Shown piece by piece: positions 6,340 to 9,327 of a stretch of 9,327 bases of DNA. Position 1 is the first letter of the stretch; each line of letters opens with the position of its first letter. Location of the stretch: positions 1 through 9,327 of the forward strand of contig UQAR01000080.1 of assembly GCA_900539095.1 (NCBI GenBank), given 5' to 3'. The position numbers were made by a program, and so were the translations under genes. Under the pieces are notes generated by a model. It did no database searches and was not told the origin of the DNA. It saw only the letters and a program-made list of their open reading frames with translations. This DNA comes from an uncultured Ruminococcus sp. (lineage in GTDB: Bacteria > Bacillota > Clostridia > Oscillospirales > Ruminococcaceae).

Positions 6340-7191
6340 ATGAAGGATTTTTTATCTAACATATGGGTAAAGAGAGCGGTATCCGTTTTCAATATCGCAT
6401 ACTTTGCTGTAATAACTCTGCTGACATACGCAACGTTCCTGTATGACTTGGAATTTGCGGCAGGCAGAGAGAAGTCGTTTTTCACGGTATATGTGGTGCT
6501 CAATGTAGTATTTTTGGGACTTATGATATTCTCAAGGCGTGAACTTGTGACGGAGATACTCAGTGTGTTAATGCTGCCTGTGGTGTTCTGTATGATACTT
6601 TTCAACATGGGCGACTGGATACTGATAGTTCCGCCGTTCATTGTGGCTATCATAATGTTCTTTACGGCAGGCACGAATGAAACTGTTAAGGTAATAATGG
6701 GAACTATCTACCTGCTCTTGTATGTGCTGGGAATAGTTGCATACTTTGTGCTGAACATTCTTTTCGGTGGAACGTCTGTTGAAACGGTGCTCAGTGCTGA
6801 TCTTGACACTTCGTCAAGTGTTTACGCACTTTACAGGGACAATTTCAAAAAGCTCACTGAGGTGACCTCAGACTCGAACACTATCTCGCCTGACGGTCAG
6901 TATCAGATAATACTCTATGATGTAAAGGACAGCGACAAGGGTGCTGTTAAGATATGCGTAGTGCCTTACAATCAGGACATAGAGCTTAAATTTTTCACCC
7001 TCAAGCAGAAAGGTATCAAAAAGACCATTTCAAACAAGGGCACAAGGGGCACAGTTCCTGACGTGGGCTGGGTCGAAGAGGACGGCGTTCTCAAGGTACA
7101 GTACAGGCTGTCAGACACTGATAATCTGAGATCCACATCTGTTACAACGATGCCGGACAAGCAGTATTTCCAGTTCCTTGGAATCCAGTGA
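6340..7191 (+). CDS. Five-helix membrane protein with C-terminal soluble domain, function unknown
   Basis: A 283-residue protein. Five hydrophobic spans are visible at about 13-34, 45-64, 69-88, 92-110 and 117-142, with basic residues KR at 11-12 and RR at 66-67. A soluble, beta-rich domain follows from about 145 to 283; with the N-terminus inside, an odd span count puts this domain outside. It contains SPDGQY at 183-188, a turn motif seen in several extracellular repeat or DUF5412-like domains, then alternating strands. No catalytic motif is seen and I do not assign a family. The strong site AGGGAGGA at 6326-6333 lies six bases before ATG. It has its own promoter and terminator, so it is a single-gene unit, though read-through from the adaptor gene upstream is possible because no strong terminator lies between them. 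Confidence 0.82.
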   Translation: MKDFLSNIWVKRAVSVFNIAYFAVITLLTYATFLYDLEFAAGREKSFFTVYVVLNVVFLGLMIFSRRELVTEILSVLMLPVVFCMILFNMGDWILIVPPFIVAIIMFFTAGTNETVKVIMGTIYLLLYVLGIVAYFVLNILFGGTSVETVLSADLDTSSSVYALYRDNFKKLTEVTSDSNTISPDGQYQIILYDVKDSDKGAVKICVVPYNQDIELKFFTLKQKGIKKTISNKGTRGTVPDVGWVEEDGVLKVQYRLSDTDNLRSTSVTTMPDKQYFQFLGIQ

Positions 7192-7209
7192 TGAAACAAT
7201 AGAATGACG

Positions 7210-7239
7210 AAGACCGTCTGAAAAGGGCGGTCTTTTTTT
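7210..7239 (+). terminator. Rho-independent terminator after the five-helix membrane protein gene
   Basis: AAGACCGTC (7210-7218) pairs with GGCGGTCTT (7226-7234), nine pairs with one G-U, and the T-run extends through 7239. It begins 18 bases after the stop codon. Confidence 0.93.
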
Positions 7240-7355
7240 GTTATAAAAGAAATGTCGATACAAGATTATTCATAAAAATGCAGCAGGCTTTTTGTTGAAA
7301 TCATTCAGTTTGTATTACAAAATAGTTACATTGTTTGAAATACTGCACAGTGCTC

Positions 7356-7384
7356 TTGACAGTTTTGTTAAAAAGGTGTAAAAT
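7356..7384 (+). promoter_or_regulatory. Promoter of the anchored ectodomain protein gene
   Basis: A perfect TTGACA at 7356-7361 and TAAAAT at 7379-7384 are 17 bases apart. The predicted start is near 7391, leaving a leader of about 70 bases that contains operator-like sites and the ribosome site AAGGGAGGA at 7445-7453. The 115 bases before the promoter (7240-7355) are AT-rich and show nothing else. Confidence 0.9.
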
Positions 7385-7386
7385 AT

Positions 7387-7400
7387 TAATAACGTTTTCG
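7387..7400 (+). promoter_or_regulatory. Degenerate second cre-like site overlapping the transcription start
   Basis: TAATAACGTTTTCG, read on the minus strand, matches the cre consensus with two mismatches. Its central CG is 32 bases from that of the perfect site, close to three helical turns, so two dimers would lie on the same face of the DNA. It overlaps the predicted start of transcription. A third, weaker match (three mismatches) lies at 7407-7420. Confidence 0.4.
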
Positions 7401-7418
7401 ATACTGTGTGAACGCTTA

Positions 7419-7432
7419 TGAAAGCGATTACA
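7419..7432 (+). promoter_or_regulatory. cre operator (CcpA-type catabolite control site)
   Basis: The 14 bases TGAAAGCGATTACA match the cre consensus TGWAANCGNTNWCA at every defined position. The site sits roughly 30 bases downstream of the predicted transcription start, a position from which CcpA bound to Ser-phosphorylated HPr typically blocks elongation, so repression by preferred sugars is the likely effect. Another LacI-family regulator could use the same site. Confidence 0.75.
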
Positions 7433-7462
7433 TACAATGGTATCAAGGGAGGATAATATTTA

Positions 7463-8437
7463 ATGAGATTAAAGAGAATACTTGGCATGGTATCGGCAGT
7501 AATGATGCTTGGCGTATGTGCTGTACCTGCTTATGCCGACAGTGAGGCGGACATACCTGAATACAGTGCCGACAAGAGTATCCTTACAACAGATACTTCA
7601 GCACCGTCAATATCTTTTGACATGAAAGACTGGGAGAGATACATTCATGTAACTCCTGACGGCGAGAAGATATCCATAGGAGTATCTCAGGAAAAGACAT
7701 ATGCATATCAGGGAGCGAGCCTGAAGATAACGGCTACACAGCCAAATGACATCAGTGATTTCTGCACTTACTCGGCACTTATAAGAGATGAGAACAATGA
7801 ACTTGTATATCCCGGTTCTGACGCAGAGGACGCACAGTATCTTACAATGGGCGTTGAGCTTGAGGCAAAAGATTATGGCATGAGCTGTTTTGACGGCTGT
7901 ATGATATCTTTCAAATACAGGATAAATCAGGACGCACAGGGCAAGCTGTTAGGCGACTCGGTATTTGCGTTCCCATGCACAGATGAATACAAGACGGTAA
8001 CGAGCAACAGCGTACAGCTGAAGATAAACACAGATGCGAGCAACAATGTAACGCAGTATGCGACGGCACTTATACCTGTACCGGACAAATGCGGAGCAAC
8101 AAAGTTCGTATTTGAGATACCTGTTATCAAGAAAATGGATAAGACAGACGTGCTTTACATTGACAACATTGTGATAGACACGCCGTTGCAGCAGAATGGA
8201 ACAGATCTTCAGGTAATGAATCTTGACGGCTACAACAAGAGTGCGAAGGCACAGGAGATCGTACAGGGCTTGAAGATACAGCCAAAGTCTAACGGTTTGA
8301 GCAGCACGAGCACATCTGAGGCTGATTCATCAAGAGGCATTGGAGTTATCGGCATTGTTGTTATTGTAGTGGTAGTTGTAGTGGTATTAGGAGCTGTAAT
8401 TCTTGTGATAAAGAAGAAGAGGTCACGGTTCTATTGA
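7463..8437 (+). CDS. Secreted protein with jelly-roll-like ectodomain and C-terminal membrane anchor
   Basis: A 324-residue protein. A signal peptide runs from MRLKR through a hydrophobic core to A-Y-A at 23-25, a standard signal peptidase I site. The ectodomain, about 45-245, has the pattern of a galactose-binding-like jelly roll: SFD...W near 51-57, AYQGASLKI at 81-89, GCMISFKYRI at 145-154 and the late strand LYIDNIVID at 231-239, as seen in carbohydrate-binding modules. That fold is inferred from pattern only. A Ser/Thr linker (279-290) leads to one membrane span at about 293-316, mostly Val, Ile and Gly, and then a KKKRSRFY cytoplasmic tail. There is no LPXTG sorting motif, so the span itself is the anchor. 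The perfect cre site in the leader suits a role in glycan capture or sensing. It ends at its own terminator. Confidence 0.85.
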   Translation: MRLKRILGMVSAVMMLGVCAVPAYADSEADIPEYSADKSILTTDTSAPSISFDMKDWERYIHVTPDGEKISIGVSQEKTYAYQGASLKITATQPNDISDFCTYSALIRDENNELVYPGSDAEDAQYLTMGVELEAKDYGMSCFDGCMISFKYRINQDAQGKLLGDSVFAFPCTDEYKTVTSNSVQLKINTDASNNVTQYATALIPVPDKCGATKFVFEIPVIKKMDKTDVLYIDNIVIDTPLQQNGTDLQVMNLDGYNKSAKAQEIVQGLKIQPKSNGLSSTSTSEADSSRGIGVIGIVVIVVVVVVVLGAVILVIKKKRSRFY

Positions 8438-8452
8438 TATGGATATAGTGGA

Positions 8453-8481
8453 GAGGCAGACTTAGGTCTGTCTCTTTTTTT
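8453..8481 (+). terminator. Rho-independent terminator after the anchored ectodomain protein gene
   Basis: GAGGCAGAC (8453-8461) pairs with GTCTGTCTC (8466-8474), nine pairs with one G-U, around the loop TTAG, followed by seven T residues at 8475-8481. Confidence 0.93.
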
Positions 8482-8493
8482 GTGGGAATTTTT

Positions 8494-8608
8494 GTAGGGG
8501 CGACCTGAGGTCGCCCGTCGAAGAAACAAACTTACGGTGACAGCATGGTTCGGCAAACGCAAAAACTTTCCTATCACGCTTGTAGGGGACGACGCCCTCG
8601 GCGTCCCG
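8494..8608 (-). repeat. Interspersed GC-hairpin repeat module C-D, copy 2 (inverted)
   Basis: This is the reverse-complement partner of 2974-3088, equal in length at 115 bases and alignable without gaps. Terminal hairpins are GGGCGACC/GGTCGCCC (8498-8505 with 8509-8516) and GACGCC/GGCGTC (8591-8596 with 8600-8605). In the first hairpin an A-T pair of copy 1 is replaced by C-G through changes on both arms, so pairing is kept. The unit begins 13 bases after the upstream terminator. Confidence 0.88.
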
Positions 8609-8662
8609 TTATTTCTCGTCCATTGAATTAACGTCGAACATCGCAACAATGTCACCCCGAAT

Positions 8663-8763
8663 AATCCAACATTATGGGTGTGACAATTACAGTGTTGTCC
8701 CTCCATTTGACAACCGAAAAAAATCCAACATCAAGGATACAGCAATTACGGCATTGCTCCTCC
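8663..8763 (+). repeat. 59-base-period tandem repeat within the repeat block
   Basis: Two 42-base units at 8663-8704 and 8722-8763 both start AATCCAACAT and end near CTCC; about 30 of 42 positions agree and the spacers contain CCGAA. A more degenerate third unit may precede at about 8634-8660 (GAACATCG...CACCCCGAAT). The sequence is also related to the middle of the C-D module. Confidence 0.65.
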
Positions 8764-8765
8764 GA

Positions 8766-8841
8766 ACGGGCTGTCGAGGACGCCGTCCCCTACAATTCTG
8801 TTTACAGCAAATTCTGAGCAACGGGCGAACGCTGTTCGCCC
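8766..8841 (+). repeat. Further GC-hairpin modules in the forward orientation
   Basis: GAGGACGCCGTCCCCTACA near 8775-8793 is a degenerate C-type end. A perfect GGGCGAAC/GTTCGCCC hairpin with loop GCT lies at 8823-8841 and is followed by CCTACA. Both read in the same direction as the copy at 2974-3088, so this block mixes orientations. Confidence 0.7.
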
Positions 8842-9007
8842 CTACAGTGGTTCGGGCAAGTTTGTTGTGCCGCAAAATCGCTACGCTCTTTGCGGATTTG
8901 CATTTGATTGGGGAGAGGGTGGCGGTGCAGATTTTGTCACTCCGATATGACTTTGTGTTTGTCCTTTACTTTGGTCAGCTATGCTCATTCCTCATTCCTC
9001 ACTCCTC
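8841..9007 (-). repeat. Interspersed repeat module A, copy 2 (inverted)
   Basis: The core 8841-8895 is the inverted partner of 2872-2926 and contains a perfect seven-pair inverted repeat CCGCAAA/TTTGCGG (8870-8876 with 8889-8895). The far end holds three heptamers ATTCCTC, ATTCCTC, ACTCCTC at 8987-9007 and GTCAGCTATG near 8974-8983, matching the CATAGCTGA and heptamer end of copy 1. About 70 bases between core and end (8900-8970) have no counterpart in copy 1, so one copy has gained or lost an internal segment. Confidence 0.82.
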
Positions 9008-9120
9008 ACTTATCCCGCTTTTTCAAATTTTTTATTTTTTCAAAATGAATATATTCTCAGCAGCGAGAAATAATAGCAATAGCCGTAAACGGCATATTCT
9101 AAACCGAAAGGATCTTTGCT

Positions 9121-9288
9121 ATGAAAAAATTATTCGCTATGCTTACTTGCCTCAGCCTCTGCGGTATCATGCTCGCCGGCTGTTCAAGAAATGACGATAA
9201 CTCAGGCTCTACTAACTCAGGCGTCACTGCTACCACTTCTTCAAGAAATGATATGACTAGCAGAAACGACGACAGCGACACACTCATG
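9121..9288 (+). CDS. Lipoprotein, 5' part only (truncated by contig end)
   Basis: The first 56 residues of a lipoprotein: basic MKK start, hydrophobic core and a canonical L-A-G-C lipobox ending at Cys21. A polar stalk follows, with the motif SRND three times (after Cys21, near 41 and near 47); two of the copies share the 12-base direct repeat TTCAAGAAATGA, 57 bases apart. The ribosome site AAAGGA at 9107-9112 is eight bases before ATG. The functional domain is missing, so no function can be given. The reading frame stays open beyond 9288, but those bases are sequencing adapter, so the apparent last 13 residues (starting LSLIHISEP) are not real. No convincing promoter is seen; a small GCCG/CGGC hairpin lies at 9082-9093. 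Confidence 0.85.
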
Positions 9289-9327
9289 CTGTCTCTTATA
9301 CACATCTCCGAGCCCACGAGACTAAGG
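9289..9327 (+). other. Illumina Nextera adapter read-through (artefact)
   Basis: Bases 9289-9307 are the 19-base Tn5 mosaic end, beginning CTGTCTCTTATA. Bases 9308-9322 (CCGAGCCCACGAGAC) are the remainder of the Nextera read-2 transposase adapter. The final TAAGG equals the first five bases of the N701 i7 index (TAAGGCGA). The match to known adapter sequence is complete and it ends the window. Confidence 0.98.

Noticed and set aside
9020..9060. A promoter for the last lipoprotein in the AT-rich stretch
   Set aside because: TATATT-like and TTCAAA-like hexamers are present, but at 22-base spacing they do not make a credible sigma-A promoter.
8649..9194. A 181-codon open frame on the + strand
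   Set aside because: It runs through the hairpin repeats and the 59-base tandem units, has no ribosome site, and overlaps the real lipoprotein start at 9121 in another frame. Its Arg/Cys-rich composition is that of translated repeat DNA.
9289..9307. The 19-base Tn5 mosaic end as evidence of a transposon insertion
   Set aside because: The bases after it are the synthetic Nextera adapter and index, not transposon DNA.
9099..9317. A minus-strand open frame beginning MGSEMCIRDS
   Set aside because: Its first residues are translated adapter, a well-known contamination signature.

Overview
The window looks like a chromosomal contig end from a low-GC Gram-positive gut Clostridium relative, most likely a Ruminococcus-like member of the Oscillospiraceae. 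The evidence is AGGAGG-type ribosome sites, TTGACA-17-TATAAT promoters, three lipoproteins with Ser/Thr/Asp-rich or charged stalks, a CcpA-type cre operator, the lepA/hemW pairing, and GC-hairpin repeats of a style common in such genomes. The genus is an inference. All genes lie on the + strand.

Layout: 23-886 lipoprotein of unknown function with a terminator; 1017-2819 lepA (elongation factor 4) behind a near-consensus promoter; 2820-3483 a non-coding stretch made almost wholly of repeats (a GC-hairpin composite repeat, then AT palindromes alternating with two hexamer tracts of GAYAWA type); 3484-3957 a four-helix membrane protein overlapping hemW (3954-5051) by ATGA; 5201-6205 a lipid-anchored membrane-fusion (HlyD/MacA-like) protein with no transporter beside it; 6340-7191 a five-helix membrane protein with an outside domain and a terminator; 7463-8437 a secreted, C-terminally anchored protein with a jelly-roll-like ectodomain, behind a promoter with a perfect cre site in its leader; 8438-9120 a terminator and a second, larger block of the GC-hairpin repeats, mostly inverted relative to the first; 9121-9288 the start of another lipoprotein.

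The last 39 bases (9289-9327) are not genomic. They match the Illumina Nextera transposase adapter followed by the first five bases of an i7 index, so the final gene is truncated and its last 13 apparent codons are artefact.

Functionally this is mostly housekeeping (translation factor, heme/radical-SAM protein) next to envelope proteins, each with its own promoter. I see no defence system, mobile-element gene, CRISPR array, tRNA or rRNA. The most unusual content is in the two non-coding repeat blocks and in the regulatory leader at 7356-7453.
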